This document shows, piece after piece, positions 36,348-44,860 of a stretch of 58,950 nt of DNA. Position numbers and translations under genes: made by a program. The notes below the pieces were generated by a model. The model saw only the letters and a program-made list of their open reading frames with translations. It had not been told where the DNA came from and ran no database searches. This DNA comes from Oscillospiraceae bacterium (GTDB taxonomy: Bacteria; Bacillota; Clostridia; Oscillospirales; Oscillospiraceae): assembly GCA_902774015.1 (NCBI GenBank), contig CACYHB010000023.1:1-58950 (forward strand), in the 5' to 3' direction. Every line of letters begins with the position of its first letter. Position 1 is the first letter of the stretch.

Positions 36348-37658
36348 TCAGCGCGCAGTCAGCGTATAGCTGCGCTGGCCGATCTGCACGGGGCAGCCCG
36401 CTCCCCGCTCCAGCTCGGCCGCGGAATAGAGCAGCACCCGGAAGCTCTGGGGCGCGGTGAAGCTCTCGCTCCCGCTGCCCACGCGCACCTCGTCGCCCAT
36501 GCTGCCGTCCACCGCCGCCAGCAGCCAGGCCTGTCCGCCCTCCCGGGGCTGGGCCTGCTTGTCGGAGCCGCAGAGCGCCAGCAGCTCGTTGTTGGCATAG
36601 ATGCCGCCCTCAGCCTTCAGCGCCTGCTTGGCCGCGGAGATCACAAGCCTGCCGCCGGAGAGCTGAATGTCCCCCACGCCGCTGCCGACGACGCCGCTCT
36701 GCAGACCGGTGGAAGCCACGATCGTGGCCTCGCCGCCGCTCATGCGAAGATCGCCGCCGCTGCGCAGCCCGTCCTCATCCGCGCGGACGTTCAGGGTGCC
36801 GCCGGAGATGTCGATGAGCAGATCGGCCTTGAGGCCCTTGCGGCTGCTCTCGCCCAGCAGATCCTGCCGGGTCTCGGTCCGGATCTCGCCGCCGATCACA
36901 CGCAGCTCGGTGACGGCGTCGATGGCGTCGCCGGCGCTGCTCACGGAGACGAGGCCGCCGCTGATCTCGATATAGCCCTTGCCTTCCTTGTCGGCAGAGC
37001 TGGTCTTGAGTCCGTCGTTGCCGGCGCGCACCGCAATCTCGCCGCCGCGCACCTCGATGGATTCGGAGGCGCGGACGCCGTTGTTGGCGGCCAGCACGTC
37101 GATCTGTCCGCCCTTGATCTTGAGATCGTCCTTGCAGGTGATGCCGTTGTTCAGATAGCCGCGCACCGTGAGGCGGCCCTCGCCCTCCAGCATCAGATCG
37201 TCCTCGGAGAAGAGGGCGGCGCCGCTGCGGGTGTCATCCACGCCGGAGAGATCGGCCTCGGTGCCGGAGACCAGCAGGTTCTCGCTGCCGGCGGCCAGGG
37301 TCACGTGCACGTTTTTGGCCTGTCTGACCCAGATGGCCGGGCCGGAGAGATTGGTGATCTGCGCCCCGTCGAGAATGAGCGTCACGTCGACCTTGTCCTC
37401 GCCCGTGTCCACGACGATCTGGCCGTTATCCAGCGTGCCGGAGACGCGGTATTCACCCACCGCGGCGACCGTGACCGTGCTGCCCTCCGCCTTCGCACCG
37501 CCTCCGCGGACCTCCGCGGCGTCGCCCTTGAGGACGATTTTCACCTCGCTGCCGCTCGGCTGCGCGGGACCGCTCTCCTGCGCGGCGCCGGGGGACTGCT
37601 TCCCGCAGGCGCACAGCAGCAGGCACAGGCACAGTGCGATTCCAATACGTTTTCTCAT
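36348..37658 (-). CDS. Cthe_2159-like carbohydrate-binding lipoprotein
   Basis: 436 residues. The lipobox LCAC places C18 as the lipidated residue. The body is a regular beta-helix-like succession of short repeats (ISGG, VRGGEI, MSGGEA, LSGGRL with NGI/DGL turns), matching the DUF4353/Cthe_2159 family, whose clostridial member binds cellulose and pectin-like polymers and calcium. No catalytic residues are expected. The start was chosen at 37658, where GGGAG lies upstream; the ATG shares one base with the DUF4956 stop (TGATG). Fourth gene of the CotH-VTC operon. Confidence 0.87.
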   Translation of the reverse strand: MRKRIGIALCLCLLLCACGKQSPGAAQESGPAQPSGSEVKIVLKGDAAEVRGGGAKAEGSTVTVAAVGEYRVSGTLDNGQIVVDTGEDKVDVTLILDGAQITNLSGPAIWVRQAKNVHVTLAAGSENLLVSGTEADLSGVDDTRSGAALFSEDDLMLEGEGRLTVRGYLNNGITCKDDLKIKGGQIDVLAANNGVRASESIEVRGGEIAVRAGNDGLKTSSADKEGKGYIEISGGLVSVSSAGDAIDAVTELRVIGGEIRTETRQDLLGESSRKGLKADLLIDISGGTLNVRADEDGLRSGGDLRMSGGEATIVASTGLQSGVVGSGVGDIQLSGGRLVISAAKQALKAEGGIYANNELLALCGSDKQAQPREGGQAWLLAAVDGSMGDEVRVGSGSESFTAPQSFRVLLYSAAELERGAGCPVQIGQRSYTLTAR

Positions 37659-38320
37659 CACATCAGCTCCCTGTCTTCGTCGCGGCCGCAGGAGATGTTC
37701 AGATTCCCGTTGCGGCAGCGGATCGCGTCGATAAACTCCTTGCTCTTGTTCAGATCCTTCAGGTCGATCGTGTAGCACAGCTCGAAAAGCGTGCCCATAT
37801 TCGTCGTGCGCACCTTCACCAGCTCATGGCTGCGGGTATACTCCTCGAACAGATCGTCGAACAGCGCGTCATATTCCAGGTTCTCGGGAATGGTGATCTT
37901 CAGCATCCGGCGGGTGGCCGCCTCTTCCCCGTAGTGGGAGCGGTTCAGGGCCAGCGTGTAGACGGCCATCACGAGGAAGAACAGCGCCGCGTAGCCCACA
38001 TAGCCCATGCCGCAGGCAAGGCCGATGGCCACGGAGAAGAACAGCGCCGTGATCTCCTTGGCGCTGCCCGGCGCGCTGCGGAAGCGCACCAGCGCGAAGG
38101 TGCCCGCCACGGCGAGGCCCGCGCCGATGTTCCCGTTGACGAGCATGATGACCAGCGCCACCACCGGCGGCAGCAGAGCCACCGACTGGCGGAAGGCTGC
38201 CGTGTGCCGATCCCTCCCCGCGAAGACCAGGGAGGACAGCAGGCCCAGGACGATGGCCGTAAAAATGCAGATCAGGAAGGAAACGACGCTCATTTCGCCG
38301 CCGATAATGCTGTTAAGCAT
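37658..38320 (-). CDS. DUF4956 membrane protein
   Basis: 220 residues with about four membrane segments (10-33, 48-75, 88-105, 107-125) and a cytoplasmic C-terminal half of about 95 residues. The motif TFALVRFRSAPGSAKEI, between segments, is typical of DUF4956. Function is not established. It overlaps the VTC gene by eight bases, with GAGGTG as ribosome site inside that gene. The strict coupling suggests the two proteins work together, for example as membrane partner of the polymerase; that is inference. Confidence 0.88.
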   Translation of the reverse strand: MLNSIIGGEMSVVSFLICIFTAIVLGLLSSLVFAGRDRHTAAFRQSVALLPPVVALVIMLVNGNIGAGLAVAGTFALVRFRSAPGSAKEITALFFSVAIGLACGMGYVGYAALFFLVMAVYTLALNRSHYGEEAATRRMLKITIPENLEYDALFDDLFEEYTRSHELVKVRTTNMGTLFELCYTIDLKDLNKSKEFIDAIRCRNGNLNISCGRDEDRELM

Positions 38321-39032
38321 GTTGTGTCACCTCAAACAGTTCTTGTAAAATGTGGTTTTTGTACGCCGTGCCGTACTTGGAAAAGCCGGTGGGGAAAAGC
38401 GCATCGTCGCTGAGCAGGCGGGCCAGCCACAGCGGCGCCGCCCCCGGGATCTTGATCTCCATGAGCACCTGGCCCGGGGCGGTCAGCGCCTCACCTTCGC
38501 TGCCCGCGCAGAGATCCAGATCGGTTCCGCGCCAGCGCAGGTTTTCATCGAAGGTGATGCGCAGCTCCGCCTGCTCCTTCGCGCGCCAGGCCGTCCTCTC
38601 GCAGGCGATGAAGACCCGGGGCTCCGGCCGGTTCTCGTGCAGGAACCAGTCGATCTCCCGCTGCATCTGCCCGTCCTCGGGCGCGCCGCTCTCACCTGCC
38701 AGCCACGCGGCCGCCTGCTGCGCCCCGGCGGCGACCCGCCGCTTGTAGACGATGCCTTTGTATTTCTTCTTGAGCTCCACGAATACCGTGTCATCCGGCC
38801 CGGGCACGCCGTAGCTGCGCAGGCGCAGCTTCTCCTTGTAGATCGGCGCGTCGATCGAGTGTCGGATCAGACGGTAGTCCTCCGTGTCGTAGTAGAGGGA
38901 GCAGACGGTGCTCTGAAAAAACTCGTCCGGCTCGATATACGGCTGCAGCTGCTCGAAGAGCCGGGCGTACTGCTGCGCGGAGAGCAGATATTTTTTTTCG
39001 TATCGCTTGAAGCTGAGCCTGGTCTCTCCCAT
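38313..39032 (-). CDS. VTC-domain polyphosphate polymerase
   Basis: 239 residues. The VTC tunnel-fold motifs are visible in order: FKRYEKKYLL (8-17), EKLRLRS (67-73), VELKKK (85-90), YKRR (96-99), RITFDENLRW, MEIKIPG and FSKYGTAYK. The yeast homologue Vtc4 polymerises polyphosphate from ATP at a membrane and passes it across. The basic residues and acidic metal sites appear intact, so activity is likely. The ATG at 39032 follows GGAG; a GTG two codons earlier overlaps the cotH stop. It lies two bases after cotH. Confidence 0.9.
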   Translation of the reverse strand: MGETRLSFKRYEKKYLLSAQQYARLFEQLQPYIEPDEFFQSTVCSLYYDTEDYRLIRHSIDAPIYKEKLRLRSYGVPGPDDTVFVELKKKYKGIVYKRRVAAGAQQAAAWLAGESGAPEDGQMQREIDWFLHENRPEPRVFIACERTAWRAKEQAELRITFDENLRWRGTDLDLCAGSEGEALTAPGQVLMEIKIPGAAPLWLARLLSDDALFPTGFSKYGTAYKNHILQELFEVTQHA

Positions 39033-39034
39033 TG

Positions 39035-41479
39035 TCACTCTCCAAAATATTCTGCGCGCTCCTCGTCCGTCAGATGCAGCATGTAGCAGATCTGGTCGAC
39101 GCAGTGCCGGTTCCAGGAATCATCCACAAATTTCTCATGGAGATAGCTCAGGTCAAACTCCCACTTGCTCTTCTGCAGACCGTGGGTGGTGTAATCCCGC
39201 TCGATCTCCGGCTCCACCTGGGCGGCCAGCCGGTCAAATTCCGCCATCACGTTCTCGCCCGAGAGCACCGTGTCGAAAAGCTCCGCAAAGCGGCGCAGCA
39301 TGCGGTCCCGGAAATCCGGATTCTGCAGCAGGGGGCGGATGAGGCTCGCGCCGACCTGGCGGGAATAGAGGGCCATCCCGTCGAACATGTTGGTATAGGC
39401 TACGGTCCGGTCCCAGAAGGTGGCGTCCAGATCGTAGAACATCAGGCGCCATTTGCCGTCGCCCTCGGTGGAGCGGGCATAGCGGACGTTGCCGAAGGTG
39501 AGATCCGTATTGGCGCAGTAGCCCTCCAGCGCGATCCAGTCGATCACGCTGTCGATATCCACCAGCGACTGGACGTGCTCGTAATTCTCCGGCACAGACA
39601 GATCGTGGGTCTTGCAGAAGCTGAACACGTCCCGGGCGATGCTGGAGGTGTCCGGAGCCATGGATTCGATGACCTCCACGCTCTCCGTGCTCACGCCCAT
39701 CGCGTCCGCATAGAGCTGCTCGTTGGTCTTCTCCATCAGGTTGTAGATGCCCAGGTACTCGCCGTTGACATAGAGCACGCAGAATTTGCTCCGTCCGGTG
39801 ACAGCCCGGTTGCCGGCCTGCAGGCACAGGTTCTGGCAGGCGGCGTTTTTGACCACCGTGGCATAGTAATCCTGGCCGGCCCGCAGCACAAGACTGCGGA
39901 AGCTGTCCACCCCGCCGTCATAGATATCGTAGCGGAGCCGCCCGCCGCTGCCGTAGGCCGGGCGGAAGCGGACGCTCATATTCTTTTTCTCCAGCGTCAG
40001 GCTGGTCTCCCCGTGCATGCGTACGCCGCAGGGGACGGAAAAGCTCCCGTCCTCCTCATAGAGGGAGAGCGTGGCCGGCAGCTCCTTGAGCTTGTTGCCG
40101 CCGGAGTACATCCACACGAATTCCTGCCGGTTGTCCGCCACCAGGCTCAGCACCGGCAGAGAATGGCCTTCGTTCACAATATAGGTAAAGGCGGTCTGCC
40201 GGCTGGGCAGCGCGCCCTCCTCCACGGCGACGGCGCGCACCACCGTGGTCCTGTCCACGGTAAAGGGCGCGTCATAGCGCTCGCTGTCCGTGGTGGGGAC
40301 GGCGTCGCCCAGGGTGTAATAGATCGCCCCGGGGGCAGACAGCTCCACGCTGACCTCGTCCACCCCGTCGTACACGCCGTCCGGCGTGAGGGCCGTCGGC
40401 CGGTCGGATACCCGCCGGTAGCCGTTGGCATTGTTCACAGCGGGGCTGGGGGCCGCGAAATAGAACCAGCCCGCCTCATCCTCCACGCGGCCCATCGTAC
40501 CGCCGTAGGGGATGCCCCGCAGGGCCGCCCAGTCCAGCAGCGTGCCGTTTTCGTCGGAGAGATAGAGCTGATCGCTCCCGGCGTCCAGCGAGAAGCCCGT
40601 GCAGGGGTCGCCCTTGTAGGCCTGGGCGCTCAGATCGTCGCAGCGCACGAGACAGCTTGCCCCCGGCATGAGCTGCTTTTGCGGAAAACGCCAGAGGGCG
40701 TAGTTATCCCCGTCGTCGCTCAGGCAGTAATCGGAGAGCTCGATCGCTCCCTCGGATACGTTTTTCAGTTCCACCCAGTCGCTGTCGAAGAGCCGCCAGG
40801 CGGCGGCATTGCCCACGTTGTATACGCAGACCTCCTGGATGAGCAGCGGGCTGTCCGGCGTTTCGAGCGTCTCCTGCCAGGCGTCGTAGCCGTCCTTCGT
40901 GTTGGGAAAGCCGGGGGTGGGCAGGAGACTTTCGGCATATTCGCCGTCCTCCCCGAGGGCCACCGTGAGATCGGCCGTGCCCGTCAGGCAGGGGGCGGAG
41001 GAGAGCGTGCGGTCATAGGGGTCGATCAGCCGGACCGTCTCACCCTCGGAGAGCGAGAAGGACGCGTGCCCTTCCTCCGGGCGGTCCTTGCCGGAGGCCC
41101 AGAAGAGCCGGAATTCGCCGGGCGCAAGGCTGCCGCTGAGGGCAAGGCCCTGCCGGCCCTCCTTTTCGCTCAGGCGGAAGCCGTCCAGTGCCACCTCGGC
41201 GTCGCCGTAGTTCTCCACTTCGATCCAGTCGGAAAAATCGCCGTCGCCGTCCCGGAGGGAGGCGCGGTTTTTCACCATCAGCTCCGAGATGCGCAGGCTC
41301 GCGCGCGCAGGCTCCGGCGTGGCCGGGGCGGCCGGCGCTTCCGCTGCGGCCGGCGCCGCCGTTTCCTCCGGTCCGCTTCCTTCGGCGGCGGAGAGCTCCG
41401 CCGCGCCGCAGCCGGAGAGCAGAAGGGCGGCCAGGACAAACACGGCGATCACGGATCTGTATTTCTTGATAAAAGACAT
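39035..41479 (-). CDS. CotH-kinase lipoprotein with lamin-tail domains (copy 2)
   Basis: 814 residues with the same architecture as copy 1: lipobox LLLSGC, lamin-tail domain (LRISELMVKNRASLRDGDGD), a second lamin-tail-like domain, chitobiase C-terminal-type domain (IYYTLGDAVPTT) and CotH kinase domain (DIDSVIDW, ANTDLTFGN, FYDLDATFWD). Parallel motifs between the two copies support the assignment. The ATG at 41479 follows AGGAG; the frame is open 7 codons further but that would skip the ribosome site. First gene of the operon with VTC polymerase, DUF4956 and Cthe_2159-like protein, from a near-consensus promoter. Confidence 0.88.
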   Translation of the reverse strand: MSFIKKYRSVIAVFVLAALLLSGCGAAELSAAEGSGPEETAAPAAAEAPAAPATPEPARASLRISELMVKNRASLRDGDGDFSDWIEVENYGDAEVALDGFRLSEKEGRQGLALSGSLAPGEFRLFWASGKDRPEEGHASFSLSEGETVRLIDPYDRTLSSAPCLTGTADLTVALGEDGEYAESLLPTPGFPNTKDGYDAWQETLETPDSPLLIQEVCVYNVGNAAAWRLFDSDWVELKNVSEGAIELSDYCLSDDGDNYALWRFPQKQLMPGASCLVRCDDLSAQAYKGDPCTGFSLDAGSDQLYLSDENGTLLDWAALRGIPYGGTMGRVEDEAGWFYFAAPSPAVNNANGYRRVSDRPTALTPDGVYDGVDEVSVELSAPGAIYYTLGDAVPTTDSERYDAPFTVDRTTVVRAVAVEEGALPSRQTAFTYIVNEGHSLPVLSLVADNRQEFVWMYSGGNKLKELPATLSLYEEDGSFSVPCGVRMHGETSLTLEKKNMSVRFRPAYGSGGRLRYDIYDGGVDSFRSLVLRAGQDYYATVVKNAACQNLCLQAGNRAVTGRSKFCVLYVNGEYLGIYNLMEKTNEQLYADAMGVSTESVEVIESMAPDTSSIARDVFSFCKTHDLSVPENYEHVQSLVDIDSVIDWIALEGYCANTDLTFGNVRYARSTEGDGKWRLMFYDLDATFWDRTVAYTNMFDGMALYSRQVGASLIRPLLQNPDFRDRMLRRFAELFDTVLSGENVMAEFDRLAAQVEPEIERDYTTHGLQKSKWEFDLSYLHEKFVDDSWNRHCVDQICYMLHLTDEERAEYFGE

Positions 41480-41513
41480 GGGCTGTCTCCTGATTCGCAT
41501 AGAAAATCAGGTT

Positions 41514-41543
41514 ATTATACAATAAAAGGGGGAAGCATGTCAA
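41514..41543 (-). promoter_or_regulatory. Sigma-A promoter of the CotH-VTC-DUF4956 operon
   Basis: Full consensus boxes TTGACA (41538-41543) and TATAAT (41514-41519) with an 18-base spacer on the minus strand. One of the strongest promoters in the window, and divergent from the flavoprotein promoter 8 bases away. Confidence 0.9.
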
Positions 41544-41550
41544 CGCGCCG

Positions 41551-41579
41551 TTGCCAGAATTAAGATCTGTTGGTATAAT
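41551..41579 (+). promoter_or_regulatory. Sigma-A promoter of the flavoprotein pair
   Basis: TTGCCA (41551-41556), a 17-base spacer and TATAAT (41574-41579). Confidence 0.85.
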
Positions 41580-41645
41580 GATGCTGCCATGTTCGTATCG
41601 AACGGCAGCACAGCGCCCCGGCAGCGGGGCGAAAGGATGAACAGG

Positions 41646-42851
41646 ATGAACACAGTCGTCGTCATCGGCGGCGGGGCCTCCGGCATCATGGCCGCGCTGA
41701 CCGCCGCGGAGAACCCTCAGCAGCACGTGCTCCTGCTGGAGCGGCAGCAGCGCATCGGCCGCAAGCTGCTGGCCACCGGCAACGGGCGCTGCAATCTCAC
41801 AAACACCGGCGCCGCGCCCGAGAATTACCATGGGGAGCAGGCCGCCTTTGCCGAACACGCCCTCGCGCAGTTCACGCCGCAGGACACGCTGGACTTTTTC
41901 CACGGCCTGGGCCTTCTGACGGTGGAGGAATACGGCGGGCGGGTCTACCCCCTCTCCAACTCCGCGAACTCCGTGCTGGACGTGCTGCGCTTCGCGCTGG
42001 AGAAGGCCGGCGTGGAGCTGCGCACCGCCTGTCCCGCCCGGCAGATCCTGAAAAACGGGGCGGGCTATACCGTCGTCACCGACAGCGGGGAGTTCCGGGC
42101 GGATGCGCTGATCGTTGCCTGCGGCGGCGCCGCCGGGGCGAAGCTGGGCGGCGTCAGCGACGGCTACGAGCTGTTGAAGCCCCTGGGCCACAAGCGCACG
42201 GCCCTGCGCCCCTCCCTCACCCAGATCCTGACCGCGCCGGACTATCCCCGCGCCCTCAAGGGCGTGCGGGCCCAGGCCGCACTGCAGCTGCTGGCGGAGG
42301 AGACGCTCCTGGGCGAGAGCCGGGGCGAACTGCAGTTTACCGAAACGGGGCTCTCCGGCCCCGCGGCCTTTGACCTGTCCCGCGCCGCGGCGGCGGGCGG
42401 GGCGGATCTGCGCGTGCAGATTTCATTCCTCCCCGCGGGGACGGACGCCTTTGCGCTGCTGTGCGCCAGGCGGGAGACTTTCCCGGATCAGCCGGCCTCC
42501 GAGCTCTTCACCGGCATGCTCCACAACCGGCTGGGCCGGATGCTGGTCAAATACGCGGCCATCGAGGCAGGCCGCCCTCTCGGCAGCCTCACGGACAAGG
42601 AGCTGCGCCGGGCCGCGCGCGCCTGCACGGCCTTTACGCTGCCCGTAAAAGGCACCGAGGGCTTTGACAACGCCCAGGTCACGGCGGGCGGCATCCGCAC
42701 GGCGGGCTTCAACCCCGAAACCCTGGAGAGCTGGTTTATGCCGGGGCTCTTCGTCTGCGGGGAGCTGCTGGACGTGGACGGCGACTGCGGCGGCTACAAT
42801 CTCCAGTGGGCATGGGCCAGCGGCAGGCTGGCAGGGAGGCTCGGCAAATGA
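41646..42851 (+). CDS. HI0933/BaiN-family flavoprotein
   Basis: 401 residues with an N-terminal FAD-binding Rossmann motif VVVIGGGASGIMAA, the family signature GRKLLATGNGRCNLTN and a C-terminal FAD motif GELLDVDGDCGGYNLQWAW. Members include BaiN, a bile-acid reductase, and YhiN; the substrate here is unknown. The ATG at 41646 follows AAAGGA by eight bases. Two earlier in-frame ATGs lack a site. The stop overlaps the next gene's start (ATGA). Confidence 0.88.
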   Translation: MNTVVVIGGGASGIMAALTAAENPQQHVLLLERQQRIGRKLLATGNGRCNLTNTGAAPENYHGEQAAFAEHALAQFTPQDTLDFFHGLGLLTVEEYGGRVYPLSNSANSVLDVLRFALEKAGVELRTACPARQILKNGAGYTVVTDSGEFRADALIVACGGAAGAKLGGVSDGYELLKPLGHKRTALRPSLTQILTAPDYPRALKGVRAQAALQLLAEETLLGESRGELQFTETGLSGPAAFDLSRAAAAGGADLRVQISFLPAGTDAFALLCARRETFPDQPASELFTGMLHNRLGRMLVKYAAIEAGRPLGSLTDKELRRAARACTAFTLPVKGTEGFDNAQVTAGGIRTAGFNPETLESWFMPGLFVCGELLDVDGDCGGYNLQWAWASGRLAGRLGK

Positions 42852-44422
42852 TTCTGATCCGCAACCTGCGCCTCGGCGCGGACGAAAGCCATGATGCGCT
42901 GCTTCTGCGCGCGGCGAAAAAGCTCCGGGTCGCACCGGAGCGCATTCAAAACTGGCGCCTGGTAAAAAAATCCCTGGACGCACGGAAAAAGGACGATTTG
43001 CACTACGTCTGCGCCGTGGCCTGCGAGGTCGGCGGCAGGCTGCGCGTCCGGGATAAGGACGTGAGCGAGTATTCGCCCCCCGTCTATGAGATCCCCCGCG
43101 TCCGGGCGGCAAGCCGCCCCGTGGTGGCGGGCTTCGGCCCGGCGGGCATGTTTGCCGCGCTGGTGCTGGCCCGCGCCGGGGCCAGGCCCATCGTCCTGGA
43201 GCGAGGGCAGGATGCCCTGACCCGGCTCAGGGCCGTGGAGACCTTCCGCGCCGGCGGAAGGCTGGATCCGGAAAACAACGTCCAGTTCGGCGAGGGCGGC
43301 GCCGGTACCTTCTCCGACGGAAAGCTGAACACCGGCACCCACGATCCGCGCCTGCACTGGGTGCTGGAGCAGTTCGCCGCCCACGGCGCGCCCGAGAGCG
43401 TGCAGTGGGACGCAAAGCCTCACATCGGCACCGACATCCTGGTGGACGTGGTGCAGAACCTGCGGCGGGAGATCGTCTCCCTCGGGGGCGAGGTGCGCTT
43501 CGGCGCAAAGCTCACGGGGCTCACGATCCAGGACGGACGCCTGACCGGCGCGGAGATCAACGGCGCGGAAACCCTTCCCTGCGACTCGCTGATCCTGGCC
43601 ATCGGGCATTCGGCGCGGGACACCTTTGAAATGCTGCACGGGCTGGGCCTTCCCATGGAGCCCAAGCCATTCTCCATGGGCGTGCGCATCGAGCACCGGC
43701 AGGCGGCCGTGGATCTGGCCCAGTACGGGCGTGCGCGCGGGAGCCTGCCCGCGGCGGACTACTCCCTGAACGTCCATCTGCCGGACGGGACGAGCGCCTA
43801 TACCTTCTGCATGTGCCCCGGCGGGCAGGTCTTCGCCGCGGCCTCGGAAGAGAGCGGCGTCTGCACGAACGGGATGAGCTATTCGAAGCGCGACGGGGAA
43901 AACGCCAACGCCGCCCTGCTGGTCACGCTGCACCCGGAGGACTTCCCCGGCGGGGGCGTGCTCTCCGGCATGGTCTGGCAGCGGGAGATCGAGCGGCGCG
44001 CTTTCGCCCTCGGCGGCGAAGACTACCGCGCCCCGGCCCAGCGTGCGGGCGATTTTCTCGCCCATGTGCCCAGCCGCGGCCCGGGCGCGGTGCAGCCCAG
44101 CTACCGTCCCGGCGTGACCTGGTGCGACCTGCACGAGGTGCTGCCGGAGCGGATCACGGGCGTACTGGAGCAGGCGATCCCCGCTCTGGGCAAAAAGCTC
44201 CGGGGATTCGACGATCCCGACGCGGTGCTGACCGCGCCGGAGACCCGCTCCTCCTCCCCGGTGCGCATCCTGCGCGGCCCGGACCTCTCCTCCGCCGTCG
44301 CCGGACTCTATCCCTGCGGCGAGGGAGCGGGCTACGCCGGCGGCATCTCCTCCGCCGCGGTGGACGGCATCCGCTGCGCCGAAGCCGTACTGCGGCAGAT
44401 TGACGCGGCGGACGCGCTGTGA
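42848..44422 (+). CDS. COG2509-type FAD-dependent dehydrogenase
   Basis: 524 residues. A small N-terminal domain (1 to about 90) precedes the dinucleotide-binding motif VAGFGPAGMFAALVLARAG. Then come the family motifs GRLDPENNVQFGEGGAGTFSDGKL and, at the C-terminus, PCGEGAGYAGGISSAAVDG. Uncharacterised oxidoreductase family with a predicted FAD cofactor. Translationally coupled to the preceding flavoprotein. A separate promoter for the next small gene overlaps its last codons. Confidence 0.88.
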   Translation: MILIRNLRLGADESHDALLLRAAKKLRVAPERIQNWRLVKKSLDARKKDDLHYVCAVACEVGGRLRVRDKDVSEYSPPVYEIPRVRAASRPVVAGFGPAGMFAALVLARAGARPIVLERGQDALTRLRAVETFRAGGRLDPENNVQFGEGGAGTFSDGKLNTGTHDPRLHWVLEQFAAHGAPESVQWDAKPHIGTDILVDVVQNLRREIVSLGGEVRFGAKLTGLTIQDGRLTGAEINGAETLPCDSLILAIGHSARDTFEMLHGLGLPMEPKPFSMGVRIEHRQAAVDLAQYGRARGSLPAADYSLNVHLPDGTSAYTFCMCPGGQVFAAASEESGVCTNGMSYSKRDGENANAALLVTLHPEDFPGGGVLSGMVWQREIERRAFALGGEDYRAPAQRAGDFLAHVPSRGPGAVQPSYRPGVTWCDLHEVLPERITGVLEQAIPALGKKLRGFDDPDAVLTAPETRSSSPVRILRGPDLSSAVAGLYPCGEGAGYAGGISSAAVDGIRCAEAVLRQIDAADAL

Positions 44423-44428
44423 TACAAT
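44400..44428 (+). promoter_or_regulatory. Sigma-A promoter of the 69-residue protein gene
   Basis: TTGACG (44400-44405), 17 bases, TACAAT (44423-44428). The -35 lies inside the end of the preceding gene and the -10 just after its stop. Confidence 0.75.
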
Positions 44429-44472
44429 ATCCTCAGCCCAACCGGACAATCTTTCAAAAAAGGAGCATGTTT

Positions 44473-44682
44473 ATGAATTTCAGAAGCCTGACCGTTAAGG
44501 AAGCCTTTGACAATCCCGCCGTGAAAAAGATCATTCTGGACAACGCCCCCAATCTGGGCAAGTACCCCATCAAGCTCTTCAACAAGAAGACCTGCGGCGA
44601 GATCTTCGACCTGGTCGTCAGCAAGAAGATCGTCCCCGAGGACGTGGCCAAGAAGATCGAGGCGGCCGTCAACGCCCTCTGA
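44473..44682 (+). CDS. Unrecognised 69-residue cytosolic protein
   Basis: Starts MNFRSLTVKEAFDNPAVKKI; no signal peptide or membrane span; one Cys in KKTCGEIFD. Lys-rich with evenly spaced hydrophobic residues, so a small helical fold is likely. The ATG at 44473 follows GGAG by seven bases. It has its own promoter and a strong terminator and is therefore probably an independently expressed short transcript. I do not recognise the family. The regular codon use and clean signals argue that it is a real gene. Confidence 0.8.
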   Translation: MNFRSLTVKEAFDNPAVKKIILDNAPNLGKYPIKLFNKKTCGEIFDLVVSKKIVPEDVAKKIEAAVNAL

Positions 44683-44691
44683 CCGAGACGC

Positions 44692-44730
44692 AAAAAACAC
44701 CGGAAAGCCTTTGCTTTCCGGTGTTTTTTT
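44692..44730 (+). terminator. Rho-independent terminator of the 69-residue protein gene
   Basis: A 12-bp stem ACACCGGAAAGC with its complement, CTTT loop, followed by seven T. Confidence 0.93.
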
Positions 44731-44812
44731 GCATACGGCGATGATAGTGGCCAGCGGCTTGCAGAGGCGGCTATCAGCCACCCGCCGGACATAGTACGGG
44801 GGCGGACAAGGC

Positions 44813-44831
44813 GGGCGCGTGATACGCGCCC
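44813..44831. repeat. Short GC-rich hairpin
   Basis: GGGCGCGT-GAT-ACGCGCCC within the gap between the converging 69-residue gene and the XRE gene. It looks like a remnant of a dispersed palindrome; no other copy was found in the window. Confidence 0.4.
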
Positions 44832-44860
44832 CTACGGCGAAGGACGAAGATTTCCTTTTG

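Noticed and set aside
39032-41563. An 840-codon plus-strand frame antisense to the second CotH gene
   Set aside because: Shadow frame; the minus strand encodes clear lamin-tail and CotH motifs with lipobox and promoter.
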